The notes below the pieces were generated by a model. That model was given only the letters and a program-made list of their open reading frames with translations, had not been told where the DNA came from and ran no database searches. Both the position numbers and the translations under genes were made by a program. From Neocallimastix lanati (nom. inval.) (Eukaryota > Neocallimastigomycota > Neocallimastigomycetes > Neocallimastigales > Neocallimastigaceae), in NCBI GenBank assembly GCA_016946835.1, contig JACVTC010000227.1, forward strand, positions 70,001 through 97,500: a DNA stretch of 27,500 nucleotides, read 5' to 3'. Shown here piece by piece: positions 11,064-19,051 of this stretch. Each line of letters starts with the position of its first letter. Within the stretch, counting starts at the first letter, position 1.

Positions 11064-12644
11064 ATGAAGTTTATTAACAACAAGATTTTAAGCACTTTAT
11101 TATTAGTTGCTACTTCTTCAATGATTGCTGAAGCAGCAACCACTACTACTACCACTACTACTACCACTACTACTGCCGCTGCTACCACCACCACTACTGC
11201 TGCTAAAGCTTCCTCAGCTGTTAAGGCTACTTCTATTGCTAGCAAGGTATCTGCTGCTGCTAAATCTTCAACTGTTGCCGCTACAGCTACTAAAGAAGCT
11301 AAAACTTGTTGGTCTGAATCAAAAGGTTACAAATGTTGTAAATATTGTGATGTTATAAGTGTTGATAGATTTGGTTCTTGGGGTGTTGAAAATGGTGAAT
11401 GGTGTGGAATTGATTACGAAACATGTCATATTAAGAATGAAGAAACCTGTTGGGCTAGTTTCTATGGTTACAGTTGCTGTAAGGGTTGTAAGGTTAGATA
11501 TGTTGATAATTTAGGTTCTTGGGGTTATGAAGGAAACCAATGGTGTGGAATTGATACCGAATCTTGTGTTAACGGTACCAAGATTGCTAAGACTACTACT
11601 ATTGCTTCTTCTAAGCCACTTACAACCCCAGCAAAGTCAACCACTACCACTACCACCACTACCACAACAACAACTACCACTACCACTACAACCACCACTA
11701 CTAAGCCAGTTACTACCACTACCACTACAACCACCACTACTAAGCCAGTTACTACCACTACCACTACCACTACTACTGGTAAAGCTACTAAGACTGAAGC
11801 TGCTGAAAGTGATTACTGTTGGTCAGAATCTAAGGGTTATCCATGTTGTAAATCTTGTGATGTTGTAACCGTCGATAGACATGGTTCATGGGGTATTGAA
11901 AATGGTCAATGGTGTGGTGTAAAGTCTGAAGCTTGTCATATTACTAACCAAGAAACTTGTTGGTCTAGTTTCTACGGTTATGATTGCTGTAAGGGTTGTA
12001 AGGTTAGATATGTTGATAATTTAGGTTCTTGGGGTTATGAAGGTAACAAATGGTGTGGTATTGATGCTGATACCTGTAGTAAGACTCAAAACAGTGCTGA
12101 ACCAGAAGTAACCTCTAAGGCTAAAACTACCACTACTACTACCACTACTACCACTGCTCCAAAGACTACTACTACTACAACTACCACCACCACCACCACC
12201 ACTAAGCCAGTTACTACCACTACTACCACCACTACTACCAGTAAAGCTACTAAGACTGAAGCTGCTGATGACAGTAAATGTTGGGCTAAGTCTTTAGGTT
12301 ACTCTTGCTGTAAATCATGTAAGGTTTACACTGTCGATAAACATGGTTCTTGGGGTGTTGAAGACGGTAAATGGTGTGGTATTGATGCTGAAACTTGTAA
12401 GATTAAGACTGAAGAAACATGTTGGTCTAGTGGTTACGGTTATCCATGTTGTAACAATTGTAAGGTTTACTTCATTGATGAAACTGGAGAATGGGGTATT
12501 CAAGATGGTAACTGGTGTGGTATTGTCGACAGTAAATGTAACGGTATTAAGGATGATGAAGAAGCTATTAATGGTTGGAATTGGAACAAGAAGAACAACT
12601 CTAAAAACAAGAAAACTAGAAAGAATATTGGTTGGGGATGGTAA
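11064..12644 (+). CDS. Secreted hexa-dockerin (CBM10-type) protein without catalytic domain
   Basis: A 526-residue secreted protein. Residues 1 to about 24 form a signal peptide (Lys/Asn start, hydrophobic LSTLLLVA core, cleavage near AEA). A Thr/Ala-rich stretch runs to about 80. Six 40-residue cysteine-rich modules follow as three doublets: 82-121 and 129-168, 252-291 and 299-338, 406-445 and 453-492. Each has CW...GY.CC..C...VD..GSWG....WCGI....C with small variations. The doublets have 7-residue internal spacers (HIKNEET, HITNQET, KIKTEET), and poly-Thr linkers (169-251, 339-405) join them. These are fungal dockerins, which attach enzymes to the cellulosome of anaerobic fungi. Such dockerins normally accompany a glycosidase, esterase or other enzyme; here none is present. 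The last 34 residues are basic and Trp-rich, ending GWGW. Modules 2 and 4 are almost identical, so doublets arose by internal duplication. The gene is intronless; an in-frame stop 19 bases upstream fixes the ATG. It is probably an adaptor, bridge or competitor in the cellulosome (inference). Confidence 0.93.
   Translation: MKFINNKILSTLLLVATSSMIAEAATTTTTTTTTTTTAAATTTTTAAKASSAVKATSIASKVSAAAKSSTVAATATKEAKTCWSESKGYKCCKYCDVISVDRFGSWGVENGEWCGIDYETCHIKNEETCWASFYGYSCCKGCKVRYVDNLGSWGYEGNQWCGIDTESCVNGTKIAKTTTIASSKPLTTPAKSTTTTTTTTTTTTTTTTTTTTTKPVTTTTTTTTTTKPVTTTTTTTTTGKATKTEAAESDYCWSESKGYPCCKSCDVVTVDRHGSWGIENGQWCGVKSEACHITNQETCWSSFYGYDCCKGCKVRYVDNLGSWGYEGNKWCGIDADTCSKTQNSAEPEVTSKAKTTTTTTTTTTAPKTTTTTTTTTTTTTKPVTTTTTTTTTSKATKTEAADDSKCWAKSLGYSCCKSCKVYTVDKHGSWGVEDGKWCGIDAETCKIKTEETCWSSGYGYPCCNNCKVYFIDETGEWGIQDGNWCGIVDSKCNGIKDDEEAINGWNWNKKNNSKNKKTRKNIGWGW
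11138..11200 (+). repeat. ACC/ACT trinucleotide repeat encoding the first poly-Thr stretch
   Basis: In-frame ACT/ACC codons give a dozen Thr, then Ala codons, then more Thr. Similar arrays at about 11638-11775 and 12126-12241 encode the two interdomain linkers. Synonymous ACT/ACC/ACA mixing shows these are not pure recent slippage. Fungal poly-Thr linkers are typically O-glycosylated. Confidence 0.85.
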
Positions 12645-13293
12645 ATTAATAGCTAATCCAAGAGTTTTATTAAAATAAAATATAAAACTATCAGTAATTA
12701 AAGAAAAAAAAAATCATTCAATTTATATATAAAATTTTATTATTTTTTAATATTTAATATTATAAAATATATTATAGATTAAAAAAATTCATGTAATGAA
12801 AAATTTTTTTCGTAATGGAAATTTTAAATATATAATATATTTTTTAATTTAAAAAATATCAAAATGTTATATAAAGATTTTTTTTACATAATATATTGTT
12901 TTACTAGGTTATTAGTAAAATTTATTTATTTATTATATTATATGTATGTAAATATATATTTATAAAGATTATAAAAAAAAAAAAAAAAAAAAAAAAACTG
13001 AAATCTTATTTTTTTATTTTTATTCATAAAAAAAAAAACTGTATATTATTAAAGTTAAATAATAAATTTTATATATTAATTATTTTTATAAAAAAAAAAA
13101 TTTTTTTTTTTATGGTAATTATGATTAAAAATTTATATTTCTGTGTTAAAATTAATTAAATGAATGGTGGAAGAGTGGTAGTTTGGTAGTAGTCATTTAA
13201 TTTGTAAATTAATACTGAATTATTAGAAAAAAAAATAATAGAAATATATTGTTTACATAGCTATATTATATAATATATATATTTTGTTTTGTT
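12645..13293. other. AT-rich spacer downstream of the dockerin gene
   Basis: This holds the presumed 3' untranslated region of the dockerin gene and an A run of about 24 (12974-12997). No gene is seen. A slightly G-rich patch at 13165-13195 (GGTGGAAGAGTGGTAGTTTGG) could not be identified. Confidence 0.6.
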
Positions 13294-13693
13294 ATCTTAG
13301 ACAAAATTATTTGATAGGTATTGCAAAATACCAAACTTATCCAAGAGCGTCGACGTCGTACTGATAAGGCATAATGATAATACAGGATCGTCATCTATTG
13401 CTACGAAGGATGAATCTCTCCCTAGTAGTTCAATAAATGATGAGTCTGGGGAGAGTTTAGTGGACACCACACTATCTATTTTAAAGATGTTACTTCTAGG
13501 TTTTATTTCTTTTTTATTTGATAGGAAGGGAAAAATTCCCGCATAGTACAACTTGCCGAAATACATAGTAATTTCGAGCTTTTTTTTTTTTTATTTTTTA
13601 ATTTTTATTTTTAATTTCAAATGTACTTTTCACCTACATGTATTTTTTAAAATAAAATTTAATAAAGTTTTTGGAAGTGTATTCTCTTCCCTG

Positions 13694-13742
<49 letters not shown>

Positions 13743-13826
13743 TTTATAATAAAATTAATAAAGTTTTGGAAGTGTATTCTCTTCCCTGTCTAAAAAAAAA
13801 AAAAAAAAAAAATCTTAGACAAAATT
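13294..13826 (+). mobile_element. Element A: 5'-truncated LINE copy with 15-bp TSD and doubled poly(A) tail
   Basis: ATCTTAGACAAAATT occurs at 13294-13308 and again at 13812-13826, directly after an A run: a 15-bp target-site duplication (14 bp if the first A belongs to the tail). The insert between them is plus-oriented. It opens inside coding sequence: a frame from 13310 is open for 78 codons to TAG at 13544-13546. It begins FDRYCKIPNLSKSVDVV, comparable with the ORF2 end of element B (FNRFKSN...TKSVNAEE). An untranslated tail follows, ending GGAAG...CTTCCCTGTCT and A42. Then the last 50 or so bases of that tail appear a second time with their own A21. It belongs to the same broad LINE group as element B but a different subfamily. 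Confidence 0.85.
13641..13812 (+). repeat. Duplicated 3' terminus, each copy with its own poly(A)
   Basis: A segment ending AAGTGTATTCTCTTCCCTGTCT is present at about 13645-13696, followed by A42 (13697-13738). After T7 it recurs at about 13746-13791, followed by A21. The two differ by single-base indels only. GGAAG and CTTCC in each copy can form a 5-bp stem with an 8-nt loop. Both lie within one pair of target-site duplications. Confidence 0.9.
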
Positions 13827-13849
13827 CTACGATGAGAACTTATGCTTTA

Positions 13850-13864
13850 TCTCGAAATCTATTC
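13850..13864 (+). repeat. Left target-site duplication of element B
   Basis: TCTCGAAATCTATTC, identical to 17171-17185. It lies in the relic ORF2 reading frame (residues ..LSRNLF..), which resumes after the right copy. This shows that the empty site was coding sequence of an older LINE. Confidence 0.92.
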
Positions 13865-14575
13865 GATTAATGCACTATTGATATCAGAATGGCTTGAAGC
13901 AAGTTTTTTATAGTGATTGTGCCATACTTCTAACTGTTCTTTAGTAGAAGTAGCTAGTTTACCATTTTTGTCCTTTACTGGAGAATTTGACATATTTTTA
14001 AATTTATCTACTTTTGCTGTTGTTTTAAGCCATTTCCAAGCTTTTTTAGGGTTATGAGATTTCATATATTCACATCCTGTATTAATCCAATGTTGGTATT
14101 CAGTTTTCCTATAAATATTACACATATGATGAATAATTTTGCACATTCTATTATATTTATCAATTAATTCTTCAAATTCATCTAAATTATGATAAGAACC
14201 TCTTCTTTTAATGGATTTATATAATTTCATTTTGAGTTTTTGCAAATTAAATATTTTCTGCGACATATGAAAAAAAGATTTTCGAACTTCTGAAATTGAC
14301 GTGATATTAAGTTCCTTAGCAATATTGAATGAAGTTGAAATAAATTTCTTTGAAATATCATCAATACTAATATTAGGATCTGGAATCACTTCCTCTAATA
14401 CACTAAAATAGTTGTTGTCAAAAATTGATTCTTTTTCATTTATACATTTTAATCTATCCCATTTAACTGTCTTTTTAGGCAGAGAGAAAGAATTATCTGA
14501 ATTAACTGATGAAAAACATTTACCTTTTATTAATAAAGGTTTATGATCCGAAATATAAATTTTCCAATGGAACAA
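13859..14575 (-). pseudogene. Inverted ORF2 segment of element B: endonuclease C-terminus and linker
   Basis: A 238-residue open frame on the minus strand, read as a broken piece of LINE ORF2, not a free-standing gene. Near its N-terminus is YISDHKPLL, matching the SDH motif that closes the APE-type endonuclease domain of non-LTR retrotransposons. The rest is a Lys/Asn-rich, mostly helical-looking region (KAWKWLKT, EVWHNHYKKL) of the kind that links endonuclease and reverse transcriptase. There is no natural start: the first codon is TTG, just after an in-frame stop. Its last residue and stop codon are supplied by the target-site duplication. In the parent element this segment would run straight into the plus-strand segment that starts near 14575. 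Upstream endonuclease residues are missing because of 5' truncation. Confidence 0.88.
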
Positions 14576-16890
14576 TTAGGTATACGAGACACAATGAATG
14601 GGATATAAATCAAGACATCAGTATAGAAGAAATTAGAGAAGCAATTTTGGCTACTCCAAATTTTAAAGCTTCAGGCCCAGATGGAATTCCTATTGAATTT
14701 TATAAAGCTTTAATTCCTCCGGATGACGAAAATTCAGTAAATAATTCTTCTTCTGGTTTAAATTGTTTACAGAAGATATACTCAAGAATTTGGAATGGAG
14801 AATTTCCTAGCTCATGGAATGAAGCAAGTATTATATCTATTCCTAAAAAAGGAGATGATCTATCTGATTGTGACAATTATCGAGGTATCTCTCTGATTAA
14901 CAATGGTATTAAACTCATTTCGAAAATAGTCTCCAAAAGAATTTCAGAATATGGACTTAAAAATAATTTTATTAGGCCAGAGCAATTTGGATTTCGTACT
15001 AAAGAAGAATGTGTTAGTTTATTTATTTCAATTCGAGAAATTTGTCAAAGGCGTAAAAATGATAATAAAGAAACTTACCTAGCTTTTCTAGATTTAAAAA
15101 AGGCATATGATTCTGTTCCAATAGGTAATATTTTATATAAATTAGATGCTTTAGGTATTAGAGGTAAATGTTATCAATTTATAAAAAATCTATATTTGAC
15201 ATCCAAAGCTAGTGTTAAAATTGATGATCAATATTCGGAATCTTTTAATATTATGAAAGGAGTTAGACAAGGTTGTCCACTATCACCAATTCTTTTCAAT
15301 CTTTTTATTAATGACATTTTTAATGATGTTTCAGAACTTGGAATTCCTTTAGGCGAATCTAGATGTTGTGGTGGACTCTTTGCAGATGATATTGTTCTAT
15401 GCGCACCGTCAAGAACTAAGTTGAAAAAAATGCTTAAGAAGGTAAATGAATGGGCTAAATTTAATATGATGAATTTTGGAATTAATAAGTGTGCAACGAT
15501 GGTGATTCGACCAGACACACCTCTTTTTCAAAATAAAAGAGATCCTACTTTTTATCTTGCTGGTCAACCAATTCCAATAACTAAATGTTATACCTATTTA
15601 GGTATACCATTTGATAAAAGCTTATCGTTGAAACCTATTATTAAATTACTTAACTCTAAAGTAACTAAAGCTCTCTTTTCTGTTAGTAAATTTCTTTCAA
15701 ATTCCAAAATTCCTATTCCATTTAAGAAGATTATAATTAACTCTTATGTACTTAGTAAAGTCTCTTACTTTGCACCTTTACTTGGTTCGAATAAAACGAG
15801 AACAAATAATACTCAGAAATTAATTAATAAAGGATTAAGATGGATTGCAGGTATACAAAAAGCCAAATCATTTATTAATGTATATTCTATTTCAAAAGAT
15901 TTACATATTCCTCCATTGTCAGCTAAGTGTGCTTTGTCTCAGGTCAAATGTTTTGATAAATGGAAAAATTCAAATTGTATTATTTCCTATTTAGTTAATA
16001 ATATTCCAAAATCTAGAAAATATACATGGACAAAAGAAAGTAGAACTCTTAAACGTAAACTAGAGAAAAGAGGTAATAACGATAATAAAATCAAGGATTT
16101 TTATTGGAAAAGAGATATGAAAATCAATTCTATTAAAGCTGAGTTTTATGACAAAAACAAATTCGAAGAAACATCAAAATTTATAAAACTTTGTTATGAC
16201 TATCCTGATCTTTCATATGGTTTCTATTGGCTATTGAGAGCACGAAGCGGATATAGATTAGATGCTAGAATTGCTAAAGCTGCAAAAATAGTGGACCAAA
16301 TGTGTCCTAATTTTTGTCCCTGTTGTAAAAGTAATAAACAATGGATAAGTCATTGGTTAATTGATTGTCCCTTTTTCAATCATACTCGTAGTAAAGTTAA
16401 TGATAAAATTTTATTTTTATATAATGCTTTTTACCGTGGCAACCTAACAAATGATATTGTTAATAGTAATAATGATAATAGTAATAGTAATAATAGTAAT
16501 AGTTATAATAGTAATAATAATATTAGTAATAGTATTTTTAGTAATGTTAGTAATAGTATTGAAAATAATGTGTATATTGATTCTAGTGTGTGTGAAAAAG
16601 TGTTTAATTTCCTTCTTGGAGGTCGAAGTATTAATAACAGTACAAGGGAATGGAAGGATCTATTTAAGTGCCAGATGAAATCAGGTGCTTATTCTGATAC
16701 TCCGTTCTTAGTGGTTACTGCGGCACTTCTCCAATCGATTATACCTATTGCTATTGGCCAGCAATGGTCTTTGTTCAATAGGTTCAAATCGAATCGTACT
16801 ACTACTACCAAGAGCGTCAATGCTGAAGAAACAGTAAGACAGGCCAGCAGGGCTAGCGCAACCAATGAAGATCATAATTTTGTATCTTAA
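14509..16890 (+). CDS. LINE ORF2 (element B): reverse transcriptase and zinc-knuckle C-terminus, lacks endonuclease
   Basis: Non-LTR reverse transcriptase that copies element RNA at a nicked chromosomal site. The open frame spans 793 codons, but the ATG at 14509 lies in the inverted segment; true ORF2 sequence starts around residue 20-30, after the junction. Visible motifs: ASGPDGIPIEFYK before the fingers, DNYRGISLIN, FRPEQFGFR-like (IRPEQFGFR), AFLDLKKAYDSVP with catalytic D195, VRQGCPLSPILFN (from about residue 252), and FADD at 291-294 with catalytic D293 and D294. The thumb and connection regions follow. Near the C-terminus is a CCHC knuckle, C603-x2-C606-x8-H615-x4-C620. An Asn/Ser tract encoded by AATAGT-like repeats lies at about 645-685. 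No RNase H domain is seen. The frame has no stops, so it is young, but without its endonuclease half and own promoter it should not mobilise by itself. Confidence 0.93.
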   Translation: MKNIYLLLIKVYDPKYKFSNGTIRYTRHNEWDINQDISIEEIREAILATPNFKASGPDGIPIEFYKALIPPDDENSVNNSSSGLNCLQKIYSRIWNGEFPSSWNEASIISIPKKGDDLSDCDNYRGISLINNGIKLISKIVSKRISEYGLKNNFIRPEQFGFRTKEECVSLFISIREICQRRKNDNKETYLAFLDLKKAYDSVPIGNILYKLDALGIRGKCYQFIKNLYLTSKASVKIDDQYSESFNIMKGVRQGCPLSPILFNLFINDIFNDVSELGIPLGESRCCGGLFADDIVLCAPSRTKLKKMLKKVNEWAKFNMMNFGINKCATMVIRPDTPLFQNKRDPTFYLAGQPIPITKCYTYLGIPFDKSLSLKPIIKLLNSKVTKALFSVSKFLSNSKIPIPFKKIIINSYVLSKVSYFAPLLGSNKTRTNNTQKLINKGLRWIAGIQKAKSFINVYSISKDLHIPPLSAKCALSQVKCFDKWKNSNCIISYLVNNIPKSRKYTWTKESRTLKRKLEKRGNNDNKIKDFYWKRDMKINSIKAEFYDKNKFEETSKFIKLCYDYPDLSYGFYWLLRARSGYRLDARIAKAAKIVDQMCPNFCPCCKSNKQWISHWLIDCPFFNHTRSKVNDKILFLYNAFYRGNLTNDIVNSNNDNSNSNNSNSYNSNNNISNSIFSNVSNSIENNVYIDSSVCEKVFNFLLGGRSINNSTREWKDLFKCQMKSGAYSDTPFLVVTAALLQSIIPIAIGQQWSLFNRFKSNRTTTTKSVNAEETVRQASRASATNEDHNFVS

Positions 16891-16921
16891 AATTATGATT
16901 AACATTGCGAAGTCAAAGTTA

Positions 16922-16945
16922 ATTATTATACTTCAGTATAATAAT
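16922..16945 (+). other. Perfect 10-bp hairpin in the element B 3' untranslated region
   Basis: ATTATTATAC and GTATAATAAT flank a TTCA loop, 31 bases after the ORF2 stop. GAAGTC occurs on both sides (about 16909 and 16953). Candidate site for recognition of the element's RNA by its own reverse transcriptase; this role is inferred from the position only, and about 180 bases of AT-rich sequence separate it from the A tail. Confidence 0.55.
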
Positions 16946-17125
16946 GCCCTTGTGAAGTCTTACAAATATTAATTAAATGAAACTAGAATATATTATACCA
17001 TTATTTTATTTTTATTTTGTGTTTTATTTTTTGTTTATTTTTTTATCTTTTTTTTTTTTTTTATTATTTTATTACATGTATTTTATCAAATATTTAATTA
17101 ATAAAGATGAAACAAGTTTGCTGCC

Positions 17126-17170
<45 letters not shown>

Positions 17171-17173
<3 letters not shown>

Positions 17174-17185
17174 CGAAATCTATTC
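17171..17185 (+). repeat. Right target-site duplication of element B
   Basis: Second copy of TCTCGAAATCTATTC, flush against the poly(A) tail. Sequence to its right continues the interrupted relic. Confidence 0.92.
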
Positions 17186-17261
17186 TTTTTGAAGTTTGTA
17201 ATGATAATTGAACAAAAATCCTTGGATGTTTCTTTAGATTCAGACAAATGAACAAGTCAAG
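17171..17261 (+). pseudogene. LINE ORF2 C-terminal relic, the target of elements A and B
   Basis: Reading across both insertions (13827-13849, the target duplication, then 17186 onward) gives a frame with LFFLKFVMIIEQKSLDVSL and DSDK, then a TGA stop. The neighbouring decayed ORF2 at 18740-18850 encodes the same region as LFLKFALIIEQKSLDVSLDS. The nucleotide match is nearly complete over about 60 bases (17186-17246 and 18787-18847). So two LINEs inserted in or beside the C-terminal coding part of an older one. The relic breaks off after about 17250 and runs directly into reverse transcriptase sequence. Confidence 0.8.
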
Positions 17262-19050
17262 AAAATCTAATGGTATTTCTCTTAATTAATGTTGGCTTAA
17301 AAATTATTTCAAAGATTGTTACTAATAGAATTGCTAAATATGCCCTTGAACATAAATTTGTTAGACCTGAACAATTTGGATTCAGAAATAAAGAAGAATG
17401 CATAAGTTTATATATTTCAATTAGAGAGATATGTCAAAGAAGAAAATTTCAAGGAAATTTTACTTATCTTGCTTTTCTCGATCTTAAAAAAGCCTATGAT
17501 TCTGTACCTATCTTTAATATTTTGACCAAATTATATAACTTAGGAATTAGAGATAAATGTCATCTGTTTTTAAAGAATCTATATCTATCTTCTAAAGCTC
17601 GTGCTTTTTTTAATGGTAATCTCTCAGAAGAATTTTCGATTAATCGTGGTGTTAGACAAGGATGCCCTCTATCTCCTATTTTATTCAATGTGTTCATTAA
17701 TGATGTACTGGATAATTGTGATAAGTATGGTGTATATTTAGATTCTCAATATTGTTGTGGTGGACTTTTTGCGGATGATATTATTTAAGTTGCTCCATCT
17801 AAACAAGCTCTTAAGAAAATTTTGAATAAAGTTCATGAATGGGCTATTAAAAATGAAATGACTTTTGGAATTAATAAGTGTGCTACTCTTGTTGTAAAAC
17901 CGATTAACTTTGTTAAACCGATAAATTATGAAGATCCATCTTTCTTTATTGGTAGTAAAAAATTACCTAAAACTGACAACTATACCTATCTTGGTATTCC
18001 TTTTGATGAATCTTTATCACTGAAACCTATACAATCCAAATTAAACAGTAATTTAAATGTCAAGTTAAGTTTGTACTTTCGATTTCTTATTAATAAATCT
18101 GTTCCTCTCCCATTGAAGAAATATGTTTTAATTTCGTTTATTCTTAGTCTTGTTATATATTATGCTCCTCTCTTTGGTTCAAATAAGAGCAGATGTTCTA
18201 AAGCTCAAAAAATTATTAATAGAGGACTTTATTGGAGTTACGGATTTAAATCTCGCAATTCTTCTGTTAGTCTCTATAATATTACTCGTGAATTGAGAAT
18301 ACCTCCTCTTTCAGCTGTCTGTGCTATATCTCAATTACGTTGCTTTAGAAAATGGAAAAACTCATCATGTATTATTAATCATCTCACTAATAATATTCCT
18401 ACTATGTGACATTATTCATGGACTAAAGAATCAAGGACTTTGGATAAGAAATTAAATAGTAAGAAAGCAAGTGAAATAAAAAAGTTTTATTGGGAAAGAG
18501 ATGTCTTCAAACCCTCAAAAGCTAAAAAAGCAATTATTTACAAGGAGAATGATTTTGGATTTATTTCAGAAATCAGAAACTTAACATTTCAATATCCTAA
18601 GTATCAGTTGGGATTCTTTTGGATTTCGACATTAGTATTTCCATTAAAAGAAAAATCGTCTCAGAAGATTGCCCTTAATGTTGCCCTTGTTGTGGTGTTA
18701 GTGTACCTAGCTTTTCTCACTGGATCTTTGCCTGTAAAGAATTGGAAAATTACAGAAATAAATCTTTACCTTTTCTAGATGATCTCTTTTTGAAGTTTGC
18801 ATTGATAATTGAACAAAAATCCTTGGATGTTTCTTTAGATTCAGAAAAGGATTATGATAATAATATTTATTATTATATATTGAGTGCTCTTCTTGGTGGG
18901 CGTTCAATATATAAAAAAAAAAATTAAACTTAATGATGGGGAACAAAGACAATTAGTTGAGAATATTTTTAAATAAAGTTCAACTTCATCGACTGTTCCG
19001 TATTTTGTGGGGATTGCGGAGTTTCTAACAAACGTAATACCATTAATTTG
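17262..19050 (+). pseudogene. Decayed LINE ORF2 (reverse transcriptase to C-terminus)
   Basis: A second, diverged ORF2. It starts at NGISLINVGLKII (with a one-base insertion near 17280) and continues through RPEQFGFR, FLDLKKAYDSVP, VRQGCPLSPILFN and FADD, all collinear with element B. Lesions: an in-frame TAA at 17786-17788 directly after FADDII; a TGA at 18407-18409 where element B has an Arg-containing stretch; and a frameshift near 18620. In the shifted frame the zinc-knuckle region (CCPCC, SHWIFAC, with a TAA in its first part) reappears at about 18668-18735, then LFLKFALIIEQ and ALLGGRSI, another shift in an A run near 18912, and VPYFVGIAEFLTNVIPLIC to about 19050. The catalytic DD survives but the protein could not be made intact. 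The copy has no endonuclease, no poly(A) and no target duplication of its own. Confidence 0.9.
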
Positions 19051-19051
19051 T

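Larger units (their letters stand above)
13850..17185 (+). mobile_element. Element B: LINE with 15-bp TSD, ~42-A tail and inverted 5' end (twin priming)
   Basis: TCTCGAAATCTATTC stands at 13850-13864 and again at 17171-17185, immediately after the A tail (17129-17170). This perfect 15-bp target-site duplication fixes the insertion at 13865-17170. Within it, 13865 to about 14575 encodes the end of the endonuclease domain and the linker on the minus strand. From about 14560-14600 to 16890 the plus strand encodes reverse transcriptase to the ORF2 C-terminus. The inverted segment ends (at 13865) at about the point in ORF2 where the plus segment begins, as expected if a second primer copied the same RNA further upstream. 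The perfect duplication, long tail and intact RT frame point to a recent insertion. It landed in an older LINE relic. Confidence 0.92.

Noticed and set aside
11030-11868. Other-frame open frames over the dockerin gene (poly-Val, poly-Leu/Pro peptides on both strands)
   Set aside because: Shadows of the ACC/ACT repeats of the real gene.
12315-12678. Open frames over the 3' end of the dockerin gene
   Set aside because: They overlap the supported frame with its six cysteine modules and have no features of their own.
13297-13566. 89-codon minus-strand frame across element A
   Set aside because: The plus frame here (from 13310) resembles the LINE ORF2 C-terminus and agrees with the poly(A) orientation; the minus frame has no recognisable feature.
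13553-13870. 105-codon plus frame with long poly-Lys
   Set aside because: It reads through two poly(A) tails and a target duplication, so it cannot be a gene; only its last residues belong to the LINE relic.
14509-14575. ATG at 14509 as genuine start of the reverse transcriptase
   Set aside because: It lies in the inverted endonuclease segment, so its first 20 or so residues are antisense readings created by the inversion.
15228-16905. Minus-strand and alternate-frame open frames inside element B (15228-15518, 16451-16678, 16708-16905)
   Set aside because: Shadows of ORF2; the Ile/Val-rich one is the other frame of the Asn/Ser repeat.
16977-17192. 71-codon frame with Phe/Tyr-rich start and poly-Lys end
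   Set aside because: It is the T-rich 3' untranslated region of element B read into its poly(A) tail.
18707-18952. Minus-strand 81-codon frame
   Set aside because: Antisense to the ORF2 pseudogene, which has clear homology on the plus strand.
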